From Anaerolineales bacterium (GTDB lineage Bacteria > Chloroflexota > Anaerolineae > Anaerolineales > UBA4823), in NCBI GenBank assembly GCA_003105035.1, contig PQAL01000037.1, forward strand, positions 69,999-133,998: DNA of 64,000 nucleotides, in the 5' to 3' direction. Of this stretch, positions 43,897-51,397 are shown one piece after another. The position numbers and the translations under genes were made by a program. The notes below the pieces were generated by a model. It made no database searches, was not told where the DNA came from, and was given only the letters and a program-made list of their open reading frames with translations. Positions within the stretch are counted from its first letter, which is position 1, and each line of letters starts with the position of its first letter.

Positions 43897-43985
43897 GCAG
43901 CCAGTCGTTAATTTTTAAAAGTGTTGAAGAAAGCTTTGATTATTCTTGAGCTGATTAGGAATACATCAAAACATGACATCGTTTC
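43897..43985 (-). pseudogene. Truncated relic of the virB4 5' end
   Basis: About 80 percent identical to 36236-36315, covering the last upstream nucleotides and the first about 17 codons of the ATPase gene (NNQ-FLQH ... KINDWL). The ATG is changed to AAG, a small deletion shifts the frame and a TAG follows. It lies immediately after the 74-residue protein gene, where virB4 would be expected before the insertion. Confidence 0.75.
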
Positions 43986-43992
43986 TAGGAAT

Positions 43993-44019
43993 TTCAGGCG
44001 CGCCCATGCCGCGCCTGAA
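43993..44019 (-). promoter_or_regulatory. GC-rich hairpin after the 74-residue protein gene
   Basis: Stem TTCAGGCGCG/CGCGCCTGAA with a 7-nt loop, 18 nt past the stop. There is no clear U-run. It may serve as an intercistronic stabiliser between this gene and the ancestral virB4. Confidence 0.55.
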
Positions 44020-44036
44020 GCTGTTTTTCAAGAGAC

Positions 44037-44261
44037 TTACTCGTGTTCCTGCATGGGAGGCGGGGAAGCTCGTTTTCCGGGATGGATGTTGATCGTGAGC
44101 GAAGACCGGCGGCTTTCTTCCAGGTGTTGGAAGAAGCGCTCGACGTTTTCCAGGGTCTTCAGCGAGGTGAAGATACCCATGGCCAGCGTCAATACTGCTG
44201 CCACGCCCATGATCCCAACCACGACCGGCAAAGCCAGCTTTCCAAGCGTGTAGATGTCCAT
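44037..44261 (-). CDS. Small single-TM protein of the transfer-like operon
   Basis: 74 residues from ATG 44261 (GGAGGAAGA upstream; the longer frame is rejected). TM at about residues 8-30 (ALPVVVGIMGVAAVLTLAMGIF), then an amphipathic helix LENVERFFQHLEESRRS and a short tail. A shared leader motif lies just upstream. It is the last intact gene before the virB4 relic. Unrecognised; topology is consistent with a component of a secretion channel. Confidence 0.65.
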   Translation of the reverse strand: MDIYTLGKLALPVVVGIMGVAAVLTLAMGIFTSLKTLENVERFFQHLEESRRSSLTINIHPGKRASPPPMQEHE

Positions 44262-44289
44262 TCTTCCTCCGTGTAGTAAATATGCCAAC

Positions 44290-44312
44290 GTGTGGGGATT
44301 GGTTTCCAACGT
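44290..44312 (-). promoter_or_regulatory. Shared leader motif, copy 2
   Basis: GTGTGGGGATTGGTTTCC followed by AACGT, identical to the 18.7-kb copy apart from one base. It is 29 nt upstream of the start at 44261, and its left flank GCCAACGTGTG recurs beside the hairpins at 19.1 and 19.7 kb. Confidence 0.55.
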
Positions 44313-44441
44313 ACGGTTGTCTATCCGACGTTGGTGTCGCTCGCGGCATCCGGAGGAGGCGCAGAGCAACACATACCAAGAAGGAAATGTCTCCACTTCT
44401 CATCCAGGCATGTGCAGCCCTGCTGGAGCGACGGATATTCT

Positions 44442-45131
44442 TCATCTCGACACTCGCATTCTCAGAGCACGCAGCATGTCCTGCGCGCTGGCCAGGGGAT
44501 TGACGATGGACATCGGGTTGATAAAGACCTGCTGCACCAGCATCGAAAAATAACCCAGCGGTACTACCAGCCACAAAGCCCACAACAGGATGGTGGTCAC
44601 GTTGCCGCGTGTGCTGGCGATTAGCGTAGCGGCGCTCTCCGAGGAGCCGACCAAGGCTGCCCACTGCTCCGCTGTGAGATGGCTGGTATACCCAAGGTAG
44701 ATGCGACTGCCGATGACTGCCAGGGCATACATGGCAATGCCGGCCTTGACGTACCACAGCAAGTTGAAACGCTGTGAAGATAATGTCAGCACTGCCATCA
44801 ACCCAGCTGCCCACATGGCGGTTCCGATCCAGGGCACCGGCGCAGCCATGCTCCATTGGGCGATCAACCAGGCGATCAGCACAATCCCGGTCATGATTTG
44901 GGCGGTGCGAGGTGTCGGCCCGTTGGATGCGAGTTCCTCATGCCGGGAGGGCCGGAAGCCGGCTCTGGCCTGGACCTGGACATCAGGCAGCAGAATGATC
45001 GACAGGGCGCAAGCCAGGCTGACCAGGGCTGCCGAGTGCGCCGCCAGCCAGTACAGGATGACCAGCACGCCGTTTGCCAGGTAAATAGGCAGGTCGGTCA
45101 GCAGGACGCCAAGCTGGTCCAGCATGGTCAT
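44442..45131 (-). CDS. Polytopic membrane protein, possible VirB6/TrbL-like channel component
   Basis: 229 residues with about five TM helices: residues about 15-50, 78-98, 102-120, 130-148 and 185-212. There is a cytoplasmic stretch around QVQARAGFRPSRHEEL. The start overlaps the upstream stop (ATGA). Its position between a secreted protein and the VirB4 region suggests a channel role in transfer. No family motif is recognised, so this is contextual. Confidence 0.6.
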   Translation of the reverse strand: MTMLDQLGVLLTDLPIYLANGVLVILYWLAAHSAALVSLACALSIILLPDVQVQARAGFRPSRHEELASNGPTPRTAQIMTGIVLIAWLIAQWSMAAPVPWIGTAMWAAGLMAVLTLSSQRFNLLWYVKAGIAMYALAVIGSRIYLGYTSHLTAEQWAALVGSSESAATLIASTRGNVTTILLWALWLVVPLGYFSMLVQQVFINPMSIVNPLASAQDMLRALRMRVSR

Positions 45132-46483
45132 GGGACGCCTGCCGGCAGCAAGGTGACCAGGGTGACGTAGATCTGGGCCGTGTTTTGGACAAATAGCATC
45201 CTGGGTTGGGTGATCGGGATGGTGACGCCCTTCCAGGTGAAGCTCGTCCCGGCTGTGTATACATACATTCTCAGGTCGAAGGTGCCTGGGTCAGCGAAAG
45301 GAACGTTGGTGATAAGGACCTCGGCTGAACAGACTTGGTCATCACTGCATCCACCGGTTGGCTGTGCCATGCCTGGCACCAAGTTGAACTGTGGATTGTG
45401 GACGTATGCTTCGTAATATTTCCCAGCCAGGTCGTTCACGATCCAAGCCTGGCTGTCCGGATTGAGCTGGGCGCTCGCCTGGAGAGAGGTAATATTCTCC
45501 GGGAGAATTTCGGTATGCTTCACACAGTGAATCTCTCCATCCACGAACTGATACGCAGGATTATCTTCCATCCACGTTTCCCAGTCATTTCCGTACTGGC
45601 TCCCTGGACCGGGGCAGCCATCGCCGTTGCCAGATGGATCAGCTTCACAGGTGGGCGGATCCTGCACCTGCTCGTACCAGGTCAGCACCACTGGCGGAAT
45701 GATAACCGAAGCCTGGATGTCCGCTCCGCGTTTAGCCGGGTCCTGCCCGACTACCAGGGGATGATCCGGGGCGATTTTCTGGATGGCCAGGGTGGGCGGG
45801 TTCTGAGTGATGGTAGCTTCCGGGCAAATCGAGGGATTCGGCAGGCAGTTACCTTCAGGGCATGGAGGCAAGAGCCCTTCGCATCCGCCTGGGATGTTAA
45901 CGCAGTTGGCCACACCGTTGAGGTAGAGCAGCAGGGCATTAACCAGGAAACCACTGTCCCATGACATTTTGATGAGCTCGCCCAGGAAGTTAAAGTTGAT
46001 GATCGACCAGATATTTTCCTTGCCGTCGATGACTGCCTGGAAGAACTGGCTGGGGTCGATGTAACCCTGGCTTGCAAGATCAGCAAGCTGCTCGGGGGTG
46101 AGCGAATTGCCGATTAGCAGCATCAGGATCGACACGCCATTGCCCAACATGCTCTCGGCATCGTTAAGACCGCTCTCCTCGGGGTGCAAGGCCATGAAGA
46201 ACAGGGTGACTGGTTCAGGAAGGACCAGGACGTTCCCACTGGGCATCTGATAGCGGTGGAAAGTGGCATTCTGATGCACCACCATCCCACCAGGCAAGGT
46301 GATATCCATCCAGTTGGCGGGTTCGCTGGTCACGCCAAGATCTACTAGATTATTCCACTGGACGTTTCCGTCCGGGTTGAGGATTTCAGACCATGGCGAA
46401 CCGTCATCTGCCCGAACCGCTGCGACTGGAGTGATGAGGGACGCAAGAAATGTAATCAAGAACAGGAGACGAATTGCCTTCAT
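45128..46483 (-). CDS. Secreted cysteine-containing protein of the transfer-like operon
   Basis: 451 residues. Signal peptide MKAIRLLFLITFLASLITP with an Ala-x-Ala-type site near AVRADDG. The mature part has a hydrophobic middle helical stretch (MLGNGVSILMLLIGNSL) and Cys-rich loops (CVNIPGGCEGLLPPCPEGNCLP) likely forming disulfides. Beta-rich segments follow toward the C-terminus. Overlaps on both sides (ATGA) show tight coupling with the neighbours. It is unrecognised; an external face or adhesin of the mating apparatus is plausible. Confidence 0.6.
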   Translation of the reverse strand: MKAIRLLFLITFLASLITPVAAVRADDGSPWSEILNPDGNVQWNNLVDLGVTSEPANWMDITLPGGMVVHQNATFHRYQMPSGNVLVLPEPVTLFFMALHPEESGLNDAESMLGNGVSILMLLIGNSLTPEQLADLASQGYIDPSQFFQAVIDGKENIWSIINFNFLGELIKMSWDSGFLVNALLLYLNGVANCVNIPGGCEGLLPPCPEGNCLPNPSICPEATITQNPPTLAIQKIAPDHPLVVGQDPAKRGADIQASVIIPPVVLTWYEQVQDPPTCEADPSGNGDGCPGPGSQYGNDWETWMEDNPAYQFVDGEIHCVKHTEILPENITSLQASAQLNPDSQAWIVNDLAGKYYEAYVHNPQFNLVPGMAQPTGGCSDDQVCSAEVLITNVPFADPGTFDLRMYVYTAGTSFTWKGVTIPITQPRMLFVQNTAQIYVTLVTLLPAGVP

Positions 46484-47070
46484 GGTTGGCCTGCCTTATT
46501 CTCGAGGGCATTCGCTTCGTCCTCGGTAAGGAAGCGCTCGAACTTCCAAACCCCGTTTTCACGCACTACCAATGCCAGCGCCGGGAAGCTGGTCAGGGGC
46601 GTCTCTTGCGCAGGCCAAGGCTCAGAAAGTTGGATGGCCAGCTTCCAGACCTGCTGAGGAACATCGACCAGAGGGTTGACCTGGTCGAGCACTTTCTCCT
46701 GCGCCGACACCTTGACCGATGTGCTTGTTTTGCCTGATTCCAACTGCGGCCACAAGGCCGGAACGAAGACGTTCTGATCCATGGTGCAACCGATATTTGT
46801 GCTAACTGCGCACAACTGGTCGAGCCAAGCCTGCTTTCCCATCTGGTAATCCACGCTGTAGAAAGCTTGCGCCCCTGCCACAGCAGCTGCTTGAGCCGGC
46901 AGATCTGCGTCCGGCGTTGAGAGTGAAGCAGCCGCGACAGGTTGTTGAGCTGCCTGCCGACTGGGTAGAAGTCGCCATAAGGTATAGATGCCAAAGGCCA
47001 CTGCAGCCAGCAGGATTATGGCAAGGAAAAAGGTGAACAACTTCTTTTTTGAGATTGTGATTTCATTCAT
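46480..47070 (-). CDS. Single-TM extracytoplasmic protein (VirB8/TrbF-like by topology)
   Basis: 196 residues from ATG 47070, with GGAGGAG upstream; the longer frame crosses the leader motif and is rejected. Short cytoplasmic N-terminus, TM LFTFFLAIILLAAVAFGIYT, Ala-rich spacer, then a compact NTF2-like-sized domain ending VVRENGVWKFERFLTEDE. Such architecture and the final VW-F-R-F pattern resemble VirB8/TrbF/conjugal TcpC domains, but homology is not certain. Confidence 0.6.
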   Translation of the reverse strand: MNEITISKKKLFTFFLAIILLAAVAFGIYTLWRLLPSRQAAQQPVAAASLSTPDADLPAQAAAVAGAQAFYSVDYQMGKQAWLDQLCAVSTNIGCTMDQNVFVPALWPQLESGKTSTSVKVSAQEKVLDQVNPLVDVPQQVWKLAIQLSEPWPAQETPLTSFPALALVVRENGVWKFERFLTEDEANALENKAGQP

Positions 47071-47137
47071 GCCAATATCTCCTCCAACATTGCGAATTAA
47101 AAACACCACATGTGCGTATACCTTCTGGCAGACGCTA

Positions 47138-47163
47138 CGTGTGGTGATTGGATTTCCAACGGT
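47138..47163 (-). promoter_or_regulatory. Shared leader motif, copy 3, within a hairpin
   Basis: CGTGTGGTGATTGGATTTCC followed by AACGGT, a diverged copy of the element at 18.7 and 44.3 kb. CACCACATGTGCGT (from 47104) can pair with ACGCTACGTGTGGTG. It precedes the gene starting at 47070. Confidence 0.5.
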
Positions 47164-47242
47164 GGCCGGTTGGTCAGGTTGACCCTTCCGGCGGAGGCCA
47201 TCTCGCACGCGGGCAGGATGGCAGTGATTCTCAATTCAAGAA

Positions 47243-47356
47243 GTGGTACAAACCTCCCTTAAGTCGTTACCCCGGTTCGTACCAGGTACAAACCCGGTTT
47301 GAACCAGGGGGTTCGTACCAGAAGGGAGGAGTTCATACCAGGGGGTTCATACCAGC
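47243..47356. repeat. Cluster of GGT-N4-ACC palindromic repeats
   Basis: Seven related units: GTGGTACAAACC, GGTTCGTACCAGG, GTACAAACCCGG, GGTTTGAACCAGG, GGTTCGTACCAG, GTTCATACCAGG and GGTTCATACCAG. They are packed in 114 bp between two genes of the transfer-like operon. Each core is a GGT...ACC palindrome. They could be iterons, an oriT/relaxosome site or an operator array. Confidence 0.6.
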
Positions 47357-47362
47357 CTCCCC

Positions 47363-48640
47363 TCATGAAAAAGACCGGTTTAGGCGAACGTCCAGCCAGA
47401 TTCCGCCGTCTGCAGCGCGTTTGCCAGCTTGAAGATCCGCCAGGTTAGTCATACAGCACTGGCCAGCTTGTCGACCCAGGCTGAAGTTGATCTCGCTGCG
47501 AATGCTGCGCATACAAGACCGGTTGTCACAGAACACGTAGATCTCCCCGCCGCTAGCCTGCAGCTCATTGCGCCACTTAGCCTGGCGCTGCTCGTGATTT
47601 TTGTTGGCTTCCACCTCAACCTCGACGTAGAGGGTTTTCCCATTGGGGTCGATTGCCACGATGTCTGGCTTGAACAGGCTGCCATCCGGCAGGTGAATAT
47701 CAGGTGGGAATGAATTGACCTGGTACTCCGCTTCACACAACACGTCGGCAGCCTGCAGGTTGAGCAAGGTGTGCTCGGGAGAAATGTGACGCGTTAGCAG
47801 CGCATCGTATTCGTTTTGAACTGGGTCGGTGCCCGCCAACAACCAGTAGGCCAGGCGACCGTGTGCAGATAACCGCAGCAAATCGGGTGTGCGCCCGCCT
47901 GTCTTGGCGCCGCTGTTATCCCAGGGGCGAAAGAACTCGATCAATTGCAGCCCCTCCAAGCGGTTGAACAGGGATTGCAGGCTTCCTCCAGCTTTGCGAA
48001 TTCCCAACCGTTCCGCCGCCTGCAGTTCGATGAGGGGCCTGCGAGCCAAGCCTGTCTCCCCCAGCAGGCGCAGGACGGTGGCGTCACGCATGAAGGTTTC
48101 CGCTTTACGCCATGAAATCATCCAGTCCGGTTCAGGAGCGCCTTCCTTCCGGGGTGATTCTTCTGAAATTTGTCCGTTCGGAGCCGGAACAGGTTTTTGC
48201 ACCTGCGAAGCAGAGACTTGTTGAAGCGCGGCAAGCTGGTTGTTCAACCCGTCGCGTTCCTCTCTCAGGTTTCGTGCTTCAGAAGCCAGGTGACGATTCT
48301 CCTCCCGCATCCGGTCAATTTCACCCTGGATGGTCAAAAGCTGGTTTTTTAATGCTCGCAAATCCTCGCTATTCCCGGTTCCATTAGTCACTTCCTGAGC
48401 CTTGCGCAAGTGAGAATTAATTTGCTGATTGATGAGTTGCCCCAGCTCGTCGACCTTCAGGCTGTCCAGGGGTTGACTACTTTTCAACCGCTGCTCGACC
48501 TCTTCGGGAGCGAAGGATTCCAGCAGCGAAACCAATATCCGCTGCGCCTGCTGCCAGCGACTTTCAGCCTGCTGGCGCAGATCGGCCTGCACCCCCAGAA
48601 GCTGGCGGAGCTGATCCACGGTTATCTCATCGCCAGCCAT
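47363..48640 (-). CDS. Coiled-coil/wHTH protein with C-terminal PD-(D/E)xK-like domain (replication-relaxation type)
   Basis: 425 residues. N-terminal helices, then a coiled coil at about residues 95-140. A winged-helix region follows (TVLRLLGETGLARRPLIELQAAERLG ... LFNRLEGLQLIEFF). C-terminally there is a nuclease-like core FKPDIVAIDPNGKTLYVEVEVEANKN, with the Asp, Glu-x-Glu and Lys spacing of PD-(D/E)xK or replication-relaxation (PF13814) proteins. It may act at oriT or in plasmid-type replication. The gene overlaps its upstream neighbour by 19 nt. The repeat array 47243-47356 follows its stop. Confidence 0.6.
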   Translation of the reverse strand: MAGDEITVDQLRQLLGVQADLRQQAESRWQQAQRILVSLLESFAPEEVEQRLKSSQPLDSLKVDELGQLINQQINSHLRKAQEVTNGTGNSEDLRALKNQLLTIQGEIDRMREENRHLASEARNLREERDGLNNQLAALQQVSASQVQKPVPAPNGQISEESPRKEGAPEPDWMISWRKAETFMRDATVLRLLGETGLARRPLIELQAAERLGIRKAGGSLQSLFNRLEGLQLIEFFRPWDNSGAKTGGRTPDLLRLSAHGRLAYWLLAGTDPVQNEYDALLTRHISPEHTLLNLQAADVLCEAEYQVNSFPPDIHLPDGSLFKPDIVAIDPNGKTLYVEVEVEANKNHEQRQAKWRNELQASGGEIYVFCDNRSCMRSIRSEINFSLGRQAGQCCMTNLADLQAGKRAADGGIWLDVRLNRSFS

Positions 48641-49128
48641 TTGCTTTCCCTAAAGGTATTCAATTGTAACCGGGCTTGCGCCAGGCTATTTTCGGCATTC
48701 GTGCGGTAGGATTCCTGCGGCAGGCTCACCCAACGCAGGGCCAGCCGCGCCGCTTCGAGGTAGGCAGAGGCTGTACCGGCTGCTACTTCTCGCAGACCTT
48801 CCAGGGCTGGTGGGGCAGTCTGCACGTCGACCTCCTGGGTAATGCGCAGGGCATGTTCAAAGGCAGCCTGCGCTTGCCGGGACTGGGTAAAGAGATCGGT
48901 GTTTTGCCCTGCCAGAAGGGTGGCTATCTCGCCATCCAGCAGTTGCATTCCGTCAGTTGCACTGTTCATCGATCGACGGTATTCTTCCACGGCTTTCACT
49001 TCGGGCAGGAGCAGGAGAGGCCTCCCCTGTGCATCACGCGGCGAGGACAATGCGCCCAGCAATATTAGGAACAGCGCCAGAGGAAGCAGTAACCAGCTCC
49101 AGGAGAGGCGAAGGGTGTGGTCATCCAC
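48622..49128 (-). CDS. Small N-anchored helical protein
   Basis: 168 residues from a GTG start with GGAGG upstream, overlapping the SSB-like stop. One TM (WSWLLLPLALFLILLGAL) and an extracytoplasmic, Ala/Gln-rich helical domain with TPR-like spacing (AFEHALRITQEV, YLEAARLALRWVSL). It is unrecognised. Together with neighbouring secreted and membrane proteins it fits a cell-surface part of a transfer apparatus. Confidence 0.6.
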   Translation of the reverse strand: MDDHTLRLSWSWLLLPLALFLILLGALSSPRDAQGRPLLLLPEVKAVEEYRRSMNSATDGMQLLDGEIATLLAGQNTDLFTQSRQAQAAFEHALRITQEVDVQTAPPALEGLREVAAGTASAYLEAARLALRWVSLPQESYRTNAENSLAQARLQLNTFRESKWLAMR

Positions 49129-49621
49129 CGGCTGCCTCCTCCCTGGAAATTACATCCTCTGGTATGGCAATGGCCAGGTCGTCCAGCTGTGGGGTGTCAT
49201 CCAAAACGGCATCTGCTCTTCCTCCGCCATCACGATCTTTTCCATTGTGAGAAGGGCGGAGCAAGCCGCGGTTCACCAGATCCTGGCGGACGCGGGCGCC
49301 GGTTTCCCATTCGATGTTGCGCAAGAACTCGACTTCTTCAGCCACGATCTCGAAAACCATCTTTCCCTCGCGAGTGGTACGCTGCTGGATGTGGCCGATC
49401 ACCCCCAGCCGGCTGCCCTTGCGCACGTGCCCGTAAACCAGCTCGGCCAGCGGGCCGTATACGCACACGCGCAGCCCCTTGACTGCTGCCGACCCGACCA
49501 CGCCTTTGATCATCAGGTACAGGCGAAGATATTGGACATCCTTCGAATCCAAATGAAAGTTATCGTAATAAATGTCGCCGGTAATATCGCCTTTGATCCA
49601 GGTCAGGTTGTTCCTAGTCAC
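49121..49621 (-). CDS. SSB-like OB-fold protein, first gene of the transfer-like operon
   Basis: 166 residues from GTG 49621 (AAGGAG upstream). The OB-fold strand pattern is visible in YLRLYLMIKG, RVCVYGPLAELVYGHVRKGSRLGVIGHIQQRTT and MVFEIVAEEVEFL. The C-terminus ends in an acidic/Gly stretch without the DIPF-type tip. It is the third ssDNA-binding-type protein of the element. The three-box operator cluster lies about 80 bp upstream. Its promoter and first codons are duplicated in front of virB4. Confidence 0.75.
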   Translation of the reverse strand: MTRNNLTWIKGDITGDIYYDNFHLDSKDVQYLRLYLMIKGVVGSAAVKGLRVCVYGPLAELVYGHVRKGSRLGVIGHIQQRTTREGKMVFEIVAEEVEFLRNIEWETGARVRQDLVNRGLLRPSHNGKDRDGGGRADAVLDDTPQLDDLAIAIPEDVISREEAAGG

Positions 49622-49698
49622 GCCGTATTACTCCTTGGTGGATATAGTTCGTGTGGTGCGTGTATGATGATTTTAGAAGAATTGGGGGGTGAAGGCGA

Positions 49699-49757
49699 GA
49701 GGTGTATGTCCCGTTGAGGTGGGGCAATTATCCCGTTGTGGGAGGGATATTTGTCCC
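49699..49757 (-). promoter_or_regulatory. Three tandem palindromic boxes, cluster 4
   Basis: Minus strand: GGGACAAATATCCC (49757-49744), GGGATAATTGCCCC (49734-49721), GGGACATACACCTC (49712-49699). Centres are 23 and 22 bp apart, the same geometry as at 36.5 kb. CAATTCTTCTAAAATC and ATACACG follow. About 140 bp around this cluster are duplicated at 36.42-36.56 kb. Confidence 0.75.
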
Positions 49758-50012
49758 GTTATATGGTTATTACTTGCTCTGGCTTCTTAATATTCTACAA
49801 TTAACTAAGTTCTGAGTTTTATCAGATAGTAATGTTTCCTGGTATTGGCAGGCTAAATATCAGCGACCTCACCCCTGACGCGCTGATCCAGCTAGCATAC
49901 AAGCTCCAACCAGGTAATTAATATTACTGCTGTAGGATGCGGTTCGTCTCGTGGATAACACGATCCCGGGATGGGATATACGGTATTTGCCCTTGCAGGC
50001 GCGGATAGACGG

Positions 50013-50142
50013 AGCTTGGTGAATGTCTGCTGACGGCGGTGCGGGCATGAACAAAATTTAAGAGCAGAAAAAAAACTCGATGCGAGGAAAAAGCCCGAAA
50101 ACGCTGCAGAATCCCAGCCGTCCAATGCTCACATTGTTAGCC
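50013..50142 (-). repeat. attC-like imperfect palindrome A
   Basis: 130-bp element just downstream of the AlbA_2 gene stop (minus strand sense). It is bounded by GGCTAAC at 50136-50142 and CACCAAGC near 50013. Complementary pieces GGACGGC/GCCGTC and AATG/CATT occur in the arms. It shares the central AGAAAAAA...CGAAAACGC core with element B. Confidence 0.5.
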
Positions 50143-50160
50143 TGTGCATTTATTGTGCTC

Positions 50161-51159
50161 TCATGCATTACGGTCGTCAATGATCCTAATATCCGATACA
50201 GCTACTTGTCCCTCGCTGACTGGAGCGTTGTCAACATGTGTTGACCATTTAATTAACAGCCCATCAAGGTCAACTTTTTCAAAGTCTCCGCGCAATATTA
50301 TCTCCCATGTGCGAGATAGCCCCGGCAAAATAGGATCGTATCTTGATGGTCCATACTTAGGAATGGATAAGTATATATTGCTTTCGACATCCACAACGTC
50401 CCGAACTGTGTTGTCCTCATAATACTCGTAATATTTTTGACCTTCTTCCACTATCATTTCCTCGTTTTCATGCTTGATTTGCTCAATTGTCAACTCATGC
50501 AGAAGAGGAAGTGGTATCGATATAAATGTATTGACGAACTGGGCATATATTCCGCCTGTATTGCGAGCAGTAACCTTTAGAACACAACTTGTTTCTATAT
50601 GTTGTTTATTTTCAAATTGGCTGAAATAGCGTTTGGTTGCAAGTTCAATCTTGAAATCCAAACCAATCTTTGGATATTGCTTTCTTCCCATCGTGTCCCG
50701 TATTTCGTAATCTTCCATGGGAACAGCCTGAAAATTAAAACGCTTGTAGTATCTCCAATCAGTTGCCTGATGTGCAGTAGTGCTTTGGGGTATTTCTACG
50801 ACATAGGCTACGTGATTTAGCGCCGAGTCTAGTTGTATAGGATAAATTAGCAAGCCATCTATTCGTGGACGGATATTGTTTATAACTTGCTCTAACCATT
50901 CTTTGGAAATTTTATCTTGTTCAATTGGATCTATTTTTTCTGGGAGATGCTTTTTATCTGGCGATCCATATTCTTTGACCCCATAAATAATCCTTCCACC
51001 CGACGAATTTGCCATTGCAGAAACGTCTTTGGTAATTTCTCTCATTTTTCCATCGCTCTTCCCAAGTGCCTCGGCAGCTTTATATTCCAGAACGAGACTT
51101 TCTTGAATTTCAATATCAATGTACTGTTGAACTGCTTGTTGATTCCATAGATCAGTCAT
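50161..51159 (-). CDS. AlbA_2 (Schlafen-like) domain protein
   Basis: 332 residues. The N-terminal AlbA_2/SLFN-like domain (residues about 15-140) shows ESLVLEYKAAEALGKSDG, ITKDVSAMANSSGGRIIYGVKE and RYYKRFNFQAVPMEDYEIR, with the Glu/Lys and GG-IxxGV landmarks. The C-terminal 190 residues are beta-rich and unrecognised. Related proteins act as tRNA-targeting nucleases or regulators in defence settings. It lies in a row of defence-type genes on the same strand, bracketed by attC-like repeats. Confidence 0.8.
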   Translation of the reverse strand: MTDLWNQQAVQQYIDIEIQESLVLEYKAAEALGKSDGKMREITKDVSAMANSSGGRIIYGVKEYGSPDKKHLPEKIDPIEQDKISKEWLEQVINNIRPRIDGLLIYPIQLDSALNHVAYVVEIPQSTTAHQATDWRYYKRFNFQAVPMEDYEIRDTMGRKQYPKIGLDFKIELATKRYFSQFENKQHIETSCVLKVTARNTGGIYAQFVNTFISIPLPLLHELTIEQIKHENEEMIVEEGQKYYEYYEDNTVRDVVDVESNIYLSIPKYGPSRYDPILPGLSRTWEIILRGDFEKVDLDGLLIKWSTHVDNAPVSEGQVAVSDIRIIDDRNA

Positions 51160-51212
51160 TACTCACCTTGTCCATTTAGGAATATATTAAGTTCATTATC
51201 TAGTAGGCTAAA

Positions 51213-51338
51213 GGCTGGCGTATGTGGTGATGAGGCGGTCGTGGATTCCGTTCGGGTGTAGAAAAAATTCGAAGCCAGAAAAATATACGAAAACAGCGTC
51301 GAGTCCCCGGCGTCTACTGCACACTGTGTTTGGCAGTG
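51213..51338 (-). repeat. attC-like imperfect palindrome B
   Basis: 126-bp element downstream of the DUF4365 gene. Its outer sequences are GGCTGGCGTATGTGG and CACTGTGTTTGGC, with GAGGCGG/CCGGCGTC inner arms. It contains GTAGAAAAAATTCGA as in element C and CGAAAAC as in element A. Confidence 0.5.
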
Positions 51339-51397
51339 ATTGCCATTGTGGTTCATTGGTTAATGCCAACATAGATAGGCGTGGAATTTGATAAATG

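Noticed and set aside
43966..44856. 296-codon minus-strand frame
   Set aside because: It overlaps the 74-residue and channel-like protein genes out of frame, has low-complexity His/Arg/Gly content and no ribosome site. It is a GC-driven shadow frame.
47243..47356. CRISPR array
   Set aside because: The units are 10-14 bp, palindromic and nearly contiguous, without spacers of regular length. No cas genes are in the window.
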